From the NCBI RefSeq assembly GCF_022201045.2, contig NC_068563.1, positions 5,952,001 to 6,016,000 on the forward strand: 64,000 nucleotides of DNA. The letters run 5' to 3'. The DNA comes from Citrus sinensis. Its lineage: Eukaryota; Streptophyta; Magnoliopsida; Sapindales; Rutaceae. Positions 25,706 through 38,729 of the stretch are shown piece by piece; positions within the stretch are counted from its first letter, which is position 1; each line of letters opens with the position of its first letter. The notes beneath the pieces were generated by a model. That model saw only the letters and a program-made list of their open reading frames with translations, had not been told where the DNA came from and ran no database searches. Both the position numbers and the translations under genes were made by a program.

Positions 25706-27542
25706 TCAATGAGTTGCACAAATTATTGATTTCTTACGGAAATGGGACAGAATTTCTTCAGTAATTTGCTCAGCTTTCTGTAGTTGAATATAATGCTGCG
25801 CATCCCGAATTACGACTACTTCAAGATCAGGTACGAGAGTCTTAAATTCGTCGCCCTTGATGTAATTTTCAGTCCCAAATGATTTAAATCCCATATGCTT
25901 GTCACCTATTATGAACTTCGTAGGAACACAAATCTTGGCACCCTGCCATGGTGCTGTTAGCTCCCAGTTCCTGCATCAATCCATTGATGATAAATCATAA
26001 ATTCATAAACCAAAATCAAAGCTATTGCTGTGTAACGCAATCAAATATTGTGACCTAATTATGTGACACACCAAATGCAATTCAAAATGATGTTGAGTTG
26101 TGACATCTTACTTGTCCATGGCACGGTAGTAGTTCAGTGCCCCGGTGAAACCTGTTGCATTGAATTTTTCTGCCCAGGATTGCAGATCTTCCAAGTTCAC
26201 CCACTCAGGTAATGAAGATGGGGTGTGAAGAAAGTCGATGATTTCAACTCCAGCGGGAGCGGCAATAATATCAGGAGCATTTACGAGCAAAAGCTTCTTC
26301 AAAACTGTCAAAGAGTCATACTTGGAGAACGATTTTTCAGCAACTCCAGGCTCCTGTTGAGTACAAGAAGAAACCAGATGGTTTATTAAGTTGTGAAACA
26401 AAATCGTGAACAACTAGAATAAATTTGTTAATAGGTTACCTGAAATTGAGAAATGTAGAATCCTTCTCCATATAATTTGGAAAATATTTCAGTTGGTTTG
26501 AGTTCCGGGGAGCGTGGCATGTAAGCAACACCTAAGTTAACAAGAGCTTTTACCCTATCTGGCCTAAAGAGGCAGAGGTTCCAAGCAATTTGTGCACCCC
26601 AGTCGTGTCCCACTACAAATGCCTGTTCAACACAACAAAATCATTTTGCAGCTTTAGGAAGTACAAATCAATTGTATTAGCTGGGGAAATTTGAATCAAC
26701 CGAGAAGCTCTTCTTTTGCATTTATGTGAATCAATATAGATTTTTTTTTTCTCAATCTCTCTTTAAAGGAAAAGAACATCCCAAATTGATCCCAAAACGA
26801 ACGAGTTAATGTGAGCTTATCTATTTATTTGCACAATAAAATGATTGATTATACCTGATCATTTTAGAACCAACTTTTCATTTGATAATGTTAATGATCC
26901 CAACATTTGAAACTTAATTTCAATCGCAATGCTATTTGTCACTTATTTATTAGACGATGAGTTTTATAATTTGTAAAACTATTTTAACAGCCATCTAACG
27001 AGTGAATACTACATCGGTTGGGATTTAATCACGGACTTATATAAATTAAAATGCATCGTATATGTGTACGTCCTCATACGTAGAAGTGTGGATATTTTAT
27101 GAATGTATATCATAATAAAAGTTATTAGAAACGTGAGTTCTTATCCAAGTCTAATGGAAAATAGATCATATGCCATTTTATTTTTTTTTTATCGCCTTCC
27201 TATCAATTAAAAAATTTATATGTCATGTAAAATCTGTGCACGAAAGCTACAACCGTTTACCTGTTCTTCTCCAAGCTCATCCAGAAGGCCAATCAAATCG
27301 CCAACGAGATGAAAAATTGTATATGATTCAGGATCCTGAGGAGAATCTGAGTCCCCGTAGCCTCGCATATCGGGCGCAACAACATGGTAACCATGCTCAG
27401 CCAAATGATTTATCTGGTACTTCCAGCAAGACCAAAGTTCAGGGAAGCCATGAATGAGCAGAACAAGGGGTCCTTGCCCTTTTTCTGCTATGTGCATCCA
27501 TATTCCATTAGTGTGAACCCTCCTGTGATTTATGTCAATCAT
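25706..27542 (-). CDS. Soluble epoxide hydrolase (alpha/beta hydrolase fold)
   Basis: Four exons: 27542-27261, 26622-26440, 26353-26112 and 25970-25706, giving 323 residues, the usual plant length. The enzyme opens epoxides (such as fatty-acid epoxides used in cutin and defence) to diols in the cytosol. Visible: oxyanion motif HGFPE (31-35); nucleophile elbow VVGHDWGA with Asp101; lid tyrosines in GFYISQFQ (Tyr150) and LNYYRAMD (Tyr230/231); charge-relay Asp259 in IIGDKHMG; catalytic His295 in RDAQHYIQ. No signal peptide. The triad and both lid tyrosine regions are present, so it should be active. The last third ([11 protein letters not shown]) departs somewhat from the commonest family sequence. 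A MITE sits 139 bp upstream of the ATG. Confidence 0.93.
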
Positions 27543-27680
27543 TATGATTTCTCTCTGATGAGTTTTTTTCTTTTGGTTTTCTTGCTATGTACTTGATACA
27601 TGCGGTTTAATTTCAAAGATGGTGGGCGTGTTTATATTCGGTAGATATTTCTTGCAACCTTTTATTAAACTATATCAAAT

Positions 27681-27882
27681 AAGTAATGATACAGCCACAA
27701 ACTCTTGTATAAATTTATTTTGTACAAACTGATGTGGCATGATAAGATTGGTTGAATTAAATATCACTTAGCCCACATGATTTATTTTTATTAATTTATA
27801 TTTTCATTCAACCAATGAATTAATGCCACGTCAGTTTGTACAAAATAAATTTGTACAAGAGTTTGCTGCTGTATCATTACTC
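27681..27882. mobile_element. Mutator-like MITE with 9-bp target-site duplication
   Basis: The element is 202 bp and starts AAGTAATGATACAGC; its other end, read back, is GAGTAATGATACAGC. The terminal repeats extend about 75 bp with few mismatches, including TTATTTTGTACAAACTGA and GGTTGAAT. It is flanked by the direct duplication ATATCAAAT (27672-27680 and 27883-27891). A 9-bp duplication suits Mutator-like elements. The near-identical arms suggest a fairly recent insertion. It lies just upstream of the epoxide hydrolase start codon. Confidence 0.88.
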
Positions 27883-27891
27883 ATATCAAAT

Positions 27892-28861
27892 ATTATCAAT
27901 TAGCCTATGTTGACTTTTCTTTGATTTTGCTTGAACTATCAATGGGAGTGAGAGCATTGGCCCATTCATGGGTCCTGGAGGGGTAAGTTTTTTTAGCCCA
28001 CTTGCCTACCATCGGCCCAGGTCAGGTGGCCCACAAGCAATTTAAAAGAATATATACGGTGAGATAACGTAGTTTTTAAGAAGAATTATCACAAAACTTA
28101 ATGAATGATAAATTATTTGGGATGTCTATTATTTCTCCTGTAAAAAATATTTTATTTTTTAATAATTTAATTTCTTGCTGTGTTACTTATTATTATTATG
28201 TTAGGTACTTAAGTAATTAATCCATATCACGGTCGCATGATACCAAATCAATAGTATTTCCTACTTCCTAGTGTTGCTACCGTTGTTGAACTATTAAACT
28301 TGACCATGACGAAGGCAAAAGAAGCGAAAATGGTACCAAGTAATTCTTATGAAGCAAAAGAAGTGCATAGGGGCGGACCTATGTACATGTCTCAAAAGAA
28401 AAAAAGAATATATATATATGACAAATAAAAAATAAAGGACTGAATTGAATTTTTATTCATTTCTCCGTGTCTATTACTTTGGGCAGTGATATTTCCCACT
28501 TCTTTTCTGTAAAACCACCTCATTGATTAAACCAACCCATTAATAATAATAATAATTTGAATATATTTTGTAAATTCATCCCATAAATACTAAAAATACC
28601 CCTTTCTATTAATAATTATAATATTTTCTTCTCTTTTTATTTTTTAGATTTTTTTATTTTAATTTAGAAAATAATTGTTTATTTAAATATATCAATCATC
28701 CAAACCTCCATATTTGTTTTTTTTTTTTCTCTATCTGTGAGAGAAGTAAATTTATTGAGAAGTACAAGCATATTCCCAACATTTCAAAAATTCGAAACAA
28801 TTTGGCATCAATTTATCCTTTTGCAATTATCATTGTAACATCTCAAACATGTTAATTCCAT
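27892..28861. other. Intergenic, nothing recognised
   Basis: AT-rich sequence with short microsatellites such as (AATAAT)n near 28540. No gene recognised. Confidence 0.4.
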
Positions 28862-29116
28862 TTAACAAAATACAAATATCAAAAATCCATTCTCAAGTCC
28901 AAGAAATAGATCCACTGGCTCATTTGCCTTCATTACATCTTCTCGCTCGTTTCCATTAGCATCTACTTGAGCCGGTTCTAAAATATTCATAGAGTTTGCA
29001 ATTGGATCAAGAATACTTGAGATGTGAACACTCGCATATGACTAGTCTTGTCTTGCACGCATGGCACACCGAGCTTCTTCCTTGTGTTTATATCACCGGA
29101 TCATGATCCTCTCCTG
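28862..29116 (-). pseudogene. Degenerate reading frame with two in-frame stops
   Basis: The minus strand holds one continuous 85-codon phase beginning QERIMIR, then TGA, then YKHKEEARCAMRARQD, then TAG, then a 59-residue stretch containing SMNILEPAQVDANGNERED and ANEPVDLFLGLENG, and ending in TAA. The composition is protein-like and unlike the surrounding AT-rich DNA. It could be the end of a transposase-related or other host protein that has decayed. I do not recognise the family. Confidence 0.35.
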
Positions 29117-29952
29117 ATCTGAGCATTCCTGATTTTTTACAAATCTTGTGCCATTTGTATTTTAATGTTGGTGGATGATTAGGATTTAACTACTTTTTCT
29201 TTTTAATTTATTAACTACCAATCATATTAATATAATTTGTTCAGATAAAAATCAGATTAAGAGAGAATCTTGATCCTTGTATCACCATCTGTGGCTAGAA
29301 TTTGTAGAATTTGAGACAACAATTTTGATGTGTCAACTTCTATATAAAAAAAAAAGAGCAACTTATACATGCACATAATCTCCGACTAGATTTAAACCAT
29401 GAAGCCCCTAAAACAATTTTCTAATTTGCATTATCTTCATGGGATCTTAACAAAGGTTGCATGGACTTGAGGGTCTTTCGGACTTCGGATCGAAGGATTT
29501 GTTTTTGTTGGAAAATGTTTTTTTTTTTTTTTTCCTTCAAGGTTGCTGCTATTGTTGCTCTCGCTCATCATGCCCAATTAGTGTACATATGTATTTAAAC
29601 ACGATTTTTTTTTAATGAAATAATATCAACTCTCACTTCTTCCCCCATCAATGCAATATTAAGTACTCTTTCTTTTCCAGATTCTCCCCTTGCACATTTC
29701 GTTTTCCTCTTGCAATGTTGACTTCTTTTTTTATTTGAACGGTTAGGAAAGACTTTAAGAACGTAAAACCCTTTGGGTTTATATGGTATAATAAATTTAA
29801 CTTCTAAATTACAATAGATAATAATTTAAGTAATAACTATTTATCTACCTATTTAGTCATTTGTAATAATTTTTTGTTGAATGTCACCTGAGGATAATAT
29901 TATAATTATACAAAATCTGACAAGTGGGATGGTTTTATTACTTTATACAAAA

Positions 29953-31111
29953 GAAAATGCTAAGGAGCGAGAGGAACGAGAGAATGACGAGAGAAACGGC
30001 ATTCTCTCATGCCGTTTCGCTTATCGTTCCTCTCGCTACATAAAACATTAAAATAATAAAAGGATGAATAAAAAATGAATAAAGAAAGACTGCTTTATCG
30101 CTTCGTGCAGAGAGAAATCTTATCAATATCTCCAGCCCTCACTTTCCTCTCTCCCTCACGGCTTCCGGCGTGCCTCACCAGCTTCTCTTCCTCACGCTTC
30201 CGGCTTGCCTCACCAGCTTTTGTCTCCCTCACTCTTCCAAAAGCTCCCTCACGGTCCTTTCCTTAGAAAAAAATTGTTAAACTTCCAGAAGCTCCCTCAC
30301 GGCTTCCAGCGTGCCTCACCAGCTTCTCTCTCCCTCACGCTTCCGGCTTGCCTCACCAGCTTATCTCTCCCTCACGCTTCCAGAAGCTCCCTCACGCTTC
30401 CGGCTTGCCTCACCAGCTTCTCTCTCCCTCACGCTTCCAGATCCCTCACGGTCCTTTCCCTAGCACTAGTAATCTTGATTATCTTTGCTTCGTACAAAAA
30501 GGGAAGGCTCTGCACTAGTAATTTTAGCAAGCCATACGGGATGTTTTTAAACAATAGTTGATACAAGCAACTCTGAAATTCATCAACTGAGCAAATTCAA
30601 GAGGAATGCAAAGTAATCTCAATTTGAAGAAGATTTCCACCATTACACTAGATGAAAATTAAAACCAAATTGTATCTTGTTCACATGGGTGGAGTTTAAG
30701 TGAGATTCAACAATAGTCACCCTCAGAGATTTACTCTCATGTACATAACACCTGGAACAAAAGTTCACAGAAAAACTGACAGAAGGAAAATGAATTACAC
30801 ATATAATTCTCCACCGAAAACTAACAATCACTTTAAAAGGTGAAAAAAGTGAGCTAGGTAAGCCAATAATGAGGTGCTCATCGGTAAAGGGAGACTGCTC
30901 AACAATGTGGTTGAAGATAATAAGTAAAGAGTAGGAGAGAGGAAAGTGAAAGCTAGATTTCACGCCAAAGTTGGATTTCACGACATTTTTTTATTCATTT
31001 CTTTTTATTTTTTTAATGTTTAATGAGTGAGAGGAACGAGAGGAGAAACGGCAGGAGAGAATGTCGTTTCTATCGTCCTTCTCTCATCCCTCTCGATACC
31101 TAGCAGCACTC
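29953..31111. mobile_element. Non-autonomous Mutator-like element, 1.16 kb
   Basis: Terminal inverted repeats of about 100 bp: left starts GAAAATGCTAAGGAGCGAGA and right, read back, GAGTGCTGCTAGGTATCGAG. Both continue with AGAAACG(G/A)CATTCTCTC and a CGTTCCTCTC block. The flanks carry the duplication TTATACAAAA (29943-29952 and 31112-31121). No transposase is encoded. The inside holds a GC-richer minisatellite (30140-30455) and an open minus-strand stretch near 30640-30980 of unknown origin. Foreign-looking internal DNA between Mutator-type ends recalls Pack-MULEs, but the source was not identified. The right end is 393 bp upstream of the RBM28-like ATG. Confidence 0.8.
30140..30455 (+). repeat. 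Minisatellite, 35-40 bp unit, inside the Mutator-like element
   Basis: Units vary around CCCTCACGCTTCCGGCTTGC followed by CTCACCAGCTTCTCT. At least six units are present, interrupted near 30265-30290. In one frame they encode a proline/serine/leucine repeat (ACLTSFSLPHASR-like). This is likely a by-product rather than a real protein, since no stable start or conserved domain is visible. Confidence 0.75.
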
Positions 31112-31504
31112 TTATACAAAAGGCGGGGTAAATATCACCACCCTTTTTTTTTACTTTTGGCGCTTATTTTTACGTATTTTTGTTTTCGTACTAAGTTTAT
31201 TGTTTATCTATAATGGCCCCCTCTTTGGCCCCTTCAGGTTTACAAATTTGGTGTTATACCCCACTTACATTATCAGTTTCTGTGTTTATGGTCCGCTGTC
31301 GATCAAAAAATCTCGTTTCAATCATTTTGTTTGTGCCTCAACAAGTCACATGGGCCGGGTTAGCTCCAGCCCACTCTAAATCCTTTCGCATCAGCTTGCC
31401 ACAGCCCGTTTACACCTCTCGAATTAGTCAGCGGAGGTTTTGGAGATTTTAGGTTCAAATCAGAAGCAGCTTCACTTGCACTTTCTTGCTTGCCAAACAG
31501 AACG
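31112..31504 (+). promoter_or_regulatory. Probable core promoter and 5' UTR of the RBM28-like gene
   Basis: Between the Mutator-like element and the start codon lie a TGGGCC box (31351-31356) and its relative AGCCCA (31368-31373). These are site II-type elements common upstream of plant ribosome-biogenesis genes, which fits the gene downstream. No TATA box was recognised. The transcription start is unknown. Confidence 0.4.
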
Positions 31505-34500
31505 ATGGGAAAAAATAAGAAAAATAGAGGAGGCGAAAAGAGTGAACACAGTCCTTCGACTGTGTTCGTCAACAACTTGCCTTACTCTTTCACTAACTCT
31601 CAGGTACTTTCTCTTCTTATTATAATCAATCTCCTTGCTTCTCTTATAATAACTCTCCCAAAAAGAAAAAAATTCAAAATCCCGTCAAGTATATATTATT
31701 TTTCGTTTAGTTAAACTCATTTTTCTATCCTTATAGCAGTGAAAATAGCATTGTTCTTTCAATTTGTTAACTTTTTTTTTTGTTTCAATTTTAACCTCGT
31801 TTTGGTTTGATGATGCTTAGCTTGAGGAAGCATTCAGTGATGTCGGGCCAATCAGGCGATGCTTTATGGTTACCAAGAAAGGTAAGCATAACAACAGCTT
31901 AAATTATGCACGTGTTTTTTCTAATCCAACTTATTCACTTATTGTAAATTTATCAGCTTAGTAGAGGTTCAATTTTGTAAGGCTTAAGTTGAAATACGTT
32001 AAGTATATTTCAGCGTCATTTTCTAATGAAGTAGTTGCTTTTACGTATTCCCGTGATTCTTTGCGAGCATTTTATGTTTATTAGGTTGTTTTCATTTTGG
32101 CAACTTGATTGTAGATTTACCTGATGCTAGCTTTTTAAAGATTGAATTAATTCAAAAGCATTGCTGAAGTTTTTTAATATCATTGTTATTATTATTAGAA
32201 TTGCTGGGCAAAGTTGATTTGTTATACTTATACTTTTTAAGGGGGATCTTTCTAAGTTTGAATTAGCCCTGACCACTTGGTTTGGGGCAATGTAGTGATA
32301 ATTTCTGAAGTGTGAAATATGGTTTTAGAAAATTTGGCTGTGTTATAATCTTTGTTTTGTGTTTACAGGGTCAAATGAACACCGTGGCTTTGGTTACGTT
32401 CAATTGTAAGTCGGTATTTTTTCTTTCTTAAATTAAGACATTTATTTCACTCTTCTCTTTGATGCTCTTTTTCTTTGCAGTTGAGCAGTTTATCACCATT
32501 CTTCCATAAAGAATGATATTTAGAGTTTTGAAATTACTCACTCACTTCATCGCTTAGCTGTGAACTTCATCTTTTCTGATTTACATGCTTAGTTTCATGA
32601 GCATGAAAGAAATGAACATATAGTGGAAATTGTCTAAATTTCTGTTGAGCACTTGATATTTGCATGAGATATTTCTTGAATTATGATTGGTAGTATTTAA
32701 AGTTTCTGATCACTTTTACTCTTGTGCAAAATGTGCATACTTGCTAATTTGAGGAACATGAAGTCATTTACTCTTTTAATCATCTGTTTTTGTGATTAAT
32801 TGATATATCGTGAGGGGAAATTTTCAAGCCTAATCTACTTTGAGGTTGTCTCATGTATGTTATTTGTATCCATTTGCAGCGCTGTTATGGAAGACGCTAA
32901 TCGTGCTGTTGAGATGAAAAATGGTACATCTGTTGGAGGTCGGAAAATTGGAGTTAAACATGCCATGCATCGTGCCTCCCTGGAGCAGCGCCGTTCGAAA
33001 GTAACTCAAGGTTATGAGCATGGACTTTTAGTATCTTATGTCTCGCTTCATCATATTTAATGAATGCATTCAAATTTTTGCTAAAATTTTATCCCTTTTT
33101 CGCCAATCAATTAGAGGTTCAGGCTGATGATATAGAGAAAACAATGGATAACAAGGATGATGTAATCTCTGGGGCAGAGAAGCATTCATCAAAGTTATTG
33201 GAATCAGGTTGGGATTCGTCTTTGTTTTATCAAAGTATGTTTGTTCATATTTCTTTTAGTTTTACTATTTTTATCTAATGTCTTGAACCAAATTTCAGGG
33301 AAAACTGTGAAACCCAGAAAAGCGGCAACACTTGGCATTGACCTTGCAGATAAGGAGGACTGTTCACAGAAGCAGAGGTTCTCAATATTCTGAACCACCT
33401 TTATTTTAAAGTCAAATAGCCTTGGAGTTGAAGCAAAAGAAAATACCATGTGTTTATAAACTTGTAGTTGTTTCATGAATTGTTTTCATCATAATCACCT
33501 TATATATACTATTTTGCATCACATAGCATGCAGAAAGCTATGTTGAATGTTTTCTTCTGTCTAAATTTTCCAAGAAGGTGTCTGATGTTGCTTGTTATAT
33601 GAATATTTTTTTTTCCCCTCTTTCGAATTGGGTTCAGAATCTCAATGTAAATGGAACAACAGATTTGGGTTTTACCGCACTGAAAAGTCTTAAGGAATAT
33701 CTGTTGCATTTTTCCTTTGATATTGATCACTTAAATATTGACTGGCTATTTATGGAAATTGAAAATAGCAGTTGAAATGCATAACCTCCTATGAAACACC
33801 TAAGTGATATATTTTCCTGAACTTCAATTCTTTAGTTAGAATTTTGTTCTCAACTGACAAAACAAATTGTGACCATGCTATGTGTTATTTGCCTTATATC
33901 ATTGCTTGGTAATTTTTGAATTCAGTTATTTATAGCAGTCCCGCGGCTTTTTAACCTTTCTTTACGTTTCATGTTCCTGTTGTGCAGAGTTGCTAGAACT
34001 GTGATAATTGGTGGTCTTCTGAATGCTGATATGGCTGAAGAAGTTCACCGTCTTGCTGGAAGCATTGGCACTGTGTGTTCTGTAACTTATCCTCTTCCAA
34101 AAGAAGAACTTGAACAACATGGTAAGGCCTTTCCTTTTTCCCTTGATTCAATATCTTAGCTTAGTGCTTGAAACAGATTTTGCTTGTCTATGCCATGCAA
34201 AAGTTATTCCGATTTATGAATCCTGCAACCGCATAATGAAATTGAGATGATAATGCTTATGCCATTCACTTAGAAATCAGAAAATTGAAACATTAGATCA
34301 GTGAGATCTGAGAGCATATGCACTATCTTATTGATTTTGCATTCAAGATTTTGATGGTCGGATTTGCAACCAAATCAGGATGCAGTCTGCCTCAGTGGAC
34401 TGTTTTCTAGAGGCCTGTTGATAGTTTCAGACTACTATCTTTGGAGGCAACATTCCTAGCTTTTTTTTGAAGTTTCCATGGCTTTATCTGTTTGAATCAC

Positions 34501-37500
34501 TAACTTCCCTTTACTGCTTAACGCCTATAACTTAGTTGATGGATTGAAAATGCTCCCTATTTTCTATGGTGTCATAGAACACAACAAATTGTTTTTGGGA
34601 TTTAATAGCAGCTGAAGTGCCATAGCACATCTACTGTCTTTGTCTTCTTCACAGGTATCTCTGGCATATGGATGTAGTATCTTAGTATATTTGCTGCATT
34701 GGTCCCCACCACATATTCTAATACTGTCATACTAGCTTGTTCATTTGGCCGTGATCTTTGTAGAGTTCGATCTTATTTGTATTTAAATAATTCCGCAAAA
34801 AGCCAAAAATACATAGTTGATGTTACAGACGTTTGGTGAAAACATCGTGCGGGTGGTTTCCAGTTTGAAGGATACTATAGCAAACTAAAATAGGTGTAAT
34901 CCTCCTTTGATCAGTTTAGGATGATGCTTGTGCCCTTGTGATGTTTTTCCAGGCCTTGCACAAGAAGGATGCAAAATGGATGCTTCAGCTGTACTTTATA
35001 CGACTGTTAAATCAGCTTGTGCTTCTGTTGCATTGTTACACCAAAAAGAGATAAAGGGGGGAACAGTTTGGGCACGTCAGCTTGGTGGAGAGGTAAAGGA
35101 ACTTAATTATAGTTGGTGCAACTGTAATGCTGCTTTGATTGTCATAATGAATACATGCTTTATTTCACTGCCTAACCAATAGAGTGGCATTAGCTTGGTG
35201 AGGTTTACTGGATTTAAACAATTTTAATGATAGATTTGAAGGGAAATTTTATTATGTTTTAATTTTCTTCGTTATTTAGGGCTCCAAGACTCAGAAGTGG
35301 AAACTTATCATCAGAAATATTCCTTTCAAGGTTATCCTTTTCTAAAAGTATTTTTGTGTTCATTAAATTTCTTTATATGATATGCTCATCTTCCGAACTA
35401 GTTTCCGAAAATTACTGCAGGCCAAAGTGAATGAGATAAAAGACATGTTTTCACCAGTAGGGTTAGTCTGGAATGTATATATTCCTCATAATACGGATAC
35501 AGGGTATTCTAACTCCTCCATAATTTCTTCATCTATCGATAAAATTTCATAACCTTTCACTTAGACTCTAATTTTTCTTTTTTCAGGTTATCCAAGGGAT
35601 TTGCATTTGTCAAATTCACATGTAAACGGGATGCAGAAAGTGTATGGTTTCTGATCAATGTTTTCTCTATAACATTACTGCTATTGCAGTGTAAACATGC
35701 TTTGAATTATGTGTCTATTTCTTTTTCAGGCCATTCAGAAGTTCAATGGCCAAAAGTTTGGTAAAAGACCAATAGCTGTTGACTGGGCAGTTCCAAAGAA
35801 CATTTACAGTAGTGGCGGAGCTGCTGCTGGTGCGTATGAAGATGGTGATTGTGGCCATTAATTAAATTTCACTTCTTCCAAGGATACATACAAGCTATTG
35901 TTTCTCTTTCTTTCTTGTTAGTATCAAAATCAACCATATTTTGTCATACATATGGTACTGTACAACAGTTGTAAGGTTTTTCTTTGTTCAAATTCTTGAT
36001 TTATGTCAGTTTGTTTAGATATTCATAATCAAATGGGCTTATTTTTTGTTTAAACATACGTTCCCTAGCCCATCTCTCTCGTCATTGTGTGTGTGTCTCT
36101 TTCTACCCTCCTTTGAGTGCTATACCATTATTTAGTGTGTAGAGGTTCTGCCCTTCTGATCCTTTCATTTGCAGTTTATTTAGTATTTAATAAGTTGGCA
36201 AATGATATTTCTATAACTTAATAAACCATTTGTGCTTTCACAGGAGTGCAGAACAAAGGTGATGGGAACAGTGACAGTGGTAGTGATGATGATTTGGGCG
36301 ATGATGATGCAGAGACTGCTTCAGATGACTCAAATTCATCAGAGAAAGAAGACTTGCCTTCTAATGCTGACTTTGATGAGGAAGTAGACATTGCAAGGAA
36401 AGTTCTAAATAAGCTCACTTCTACGACAGGCTCTCTTCCTTCTCTCAGTGATGATTCTGCACTGGTCAAGGGAAACAAGGAGCAGGATTCTGATAAAACA
36501 GTTAATGAATCTGCAAAGGTATCAGATGTTTCTAAACTAAACTCCAGCAAAAGCAAACCAAAAAGTCTTAAACAAACAGAGGGAGAAGATGAATTGCAGA
36601 ATACAATTTTCATATGCAACCTTCCTTTTGATCTTGACAACGAAGAAGTGAAGCAGAGATTTTCTGCATTTGGGGAAGTGGTATCCTTTGTCCCAGTTCT
36701 TCATCAAGTCACCAAGTATGGGTTTGGTCTTCAATTTGATGAGTTTCTTTGTTTCCTGTTCTTTTATGTTTAAACTAAATGATCTCCCTGTGCTTACTGC
36801 AGGCGACCAAAAGGGACTGGTTTCCTCAAGTTCAAAACAGTAGAGGCAGCTACTGCTGCAGTTTCAGCGTCAAAAACTACTTCAGGTCTGGGAATTTTTC
36901 TGAAAGGAAGACAACTGACTGTTTTGAAGGCTTTGGATAAGAAATTGGCTCATGATAAGGAAATGGACAAGTCCAAAAATGAGACTAATGACCACCGAAA
37001 TCTTTACCTGGCAAAGGTTAGTTTACTTGACCATTTTTCCTTGTTACCTGCTCCAATCCATGGCATTATGTACTATAAATGTTGTGATGTTTGACTTGTC
37101 TCCATTCACCAACATGAACTGATACTTTTTCCCTTTTTCCCCAAATTTGTAATAGGAAGGCTTAATCCTTGAAGGGACTCCAGCTGCTGAAGGTGTTTCA
37201 GATGATGATATGTCAAAACGCCAAATGTAAATCCTTTTCTGTAATCATATAGTTCATGATTTTCAAATGTTTTGTTTATTTATTTATTTTTAATATATAT
37301 CTTTCTCTTTTATTCTCTAGCTCTATAATTTTGTTAATGTCTGAAAAATTCTGTTCGCTTGTTGCCGTATACTTTAATTCCTTCAGAAGAAAAATGTCAC
37401 AAATTTGTTTATTATGTCAGTTTTGGTTTTTGCATTCTTGATGAATGATGGTGTCGAGAAGAAATTAATTAAACATATTTAATATTCCTGCTGATAAATG

Positions 37501-38729
37501 AGCAATTATTTTTGAAGCTTCAAATTCCCACACAACAGGCTTGTAATGTTTTTAGACTCATTGCAGGTTGCATGAGAAAAAGATGACGAAGCTTCAATCC
37601 CCGAATTTCCATGTTTCAAGGACAAGACTTGTTATATACAATTTACCCAAGTCAATGACCGAAAAAGGACTGAAAAAGCTCTGTATTGATGCTGTTGTCT
37701 CACGAGCCACAAAGCAAAAGCCTGTTATTAAACAGGTTTGCTATCTTTTTTCATTCTCACTTTACTGGCCTATATATAAGGTCACATTTTAAACTGCGAT
37801 ATTGCTCATCCAGATAAAATTCTTGCAAAGTTTGAAGAAGGGAAAAGTTGATACGAAGCATTACTCACGTGGAGTTGCTTTTGTTGAGTTCACAGAGCAC
37901 CAACATGCGCTTGTAGCTCTAAGAGTTCTTAATAATAACCCAAGTAATGTGTTTTAACACCATTGTTTTGATGCTGCTGATGCTCAATGCAAGACTTAGT
38001 GTTTTATTACATTCAAATTTTAAAATCACCTTCCGGCTACTTGCAGAAACTTTTGGTCCCGAACACCGTCCAATTGTGGAGTTCGCTGTTGATAATGTTC
38101 AAACACTGAAGCAGAGAAACGCTAAGATACAAGCTCAGCAGCAGCAAAATGTCGAGTCAAACACAATGGATACCTATCCAAACAAACTGGAGAAGTCCAG
38201 AAAGCGGAAGCCTATTGGTGACAGTAGATCAGAGAAAGATTCAGGACATGGTGAGGACAGTGTAGTGAATGATGGGGTTCAAGAAGGAAAAATTAATAAA
38301 AAGCATAAAGCTAACAAGAAGCAGAAGCACAATCCTGCTAGTGACGAAGCAGAAGTCTCTTTAAGAGATAACGGTGAAGGGAAGACAAAAGGCCCAAAGA
38401 GAAACAGAAAGGATCGCCCGGACCGTCAGAAGCCTGATGTTGAAACTTCAACCAAAGGTAATGATGCACGTAAATCAAATTCTTCTGAACAAGCGCATTT
38501 TCGGTCACAAAAGAGGAAGCTGGGATACCAAACTGAAGGACTGGTGGGTGATAAATCAATGAAAAGAAAAAGGCCAAAAAAGAACAAAGACACAGCGGGT
38601 AGAGAAGCTGTAGACAAACTTGACGTGCTGATCGAAAAGTACAGAACCAAGTTCTCACAGCAGGGTTCTAACAAACCTGACGGTGGCAGGCAAGGTTCAA
38701 AACAACTCCGAAGATGGTTCCAGTCGTAA
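31505..38729 (+). CDS. RBM28: Nucleolar RNA-binding protein, RBM28/Nop4 homologue
   Basis: Eighteen exons: 31505-31603, 31821-31881, 32369-32405, 32880-33010, 33115-33207, 33299-33377, 33988-34121, 34953-35092, 35280-35330, 35421-35503, 35587-35641, 35730-35829, 36244-36715, 36803-37016, 37156-37226, 37567-37735, 37814-37943, 38047-38729; 933 residues. RNA-recognition motifs: RRM1 from [11 protein letters not shown] (19) with RGFGYVQF (59); a weak RRM2 around [14 protein letters not shown]3 KLIIRNIPF (266) with KGFAFVKF (306); RRM4 TIFICNLPF (about 474) with KGTGFLKF (515); weak RRM5 [11 protein letters not shown] (about 627) with RGVAFVEF. An acidic Asp/Ser/Glu segment lies at 355-400, and a long basic tail has [10 protein letters not shown] and ends KQLRRWFQS. 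This is the yeast Nop4/human RBM28 layout, involved in 60S pre-rRNA processing in the nucleolus. The start follows an in-frame TTG that is not a plausible initiator. Confidence 0.94.

Noticed and set aside
30075..30561. Open frames rich in Pro/Ser/Leu as possible secreted proteins
   Set aside because: They are translations of a minisatellite inside a transposon, with no conserved domain.
36218..36640. Minus-strand open frame of 140 codons inside the RBM28-like gene
   Set aside because: Antisense of the acidic exon 13; Ser/Leu-rich composition follows from the complement of Asp/Ser/Glu codons.
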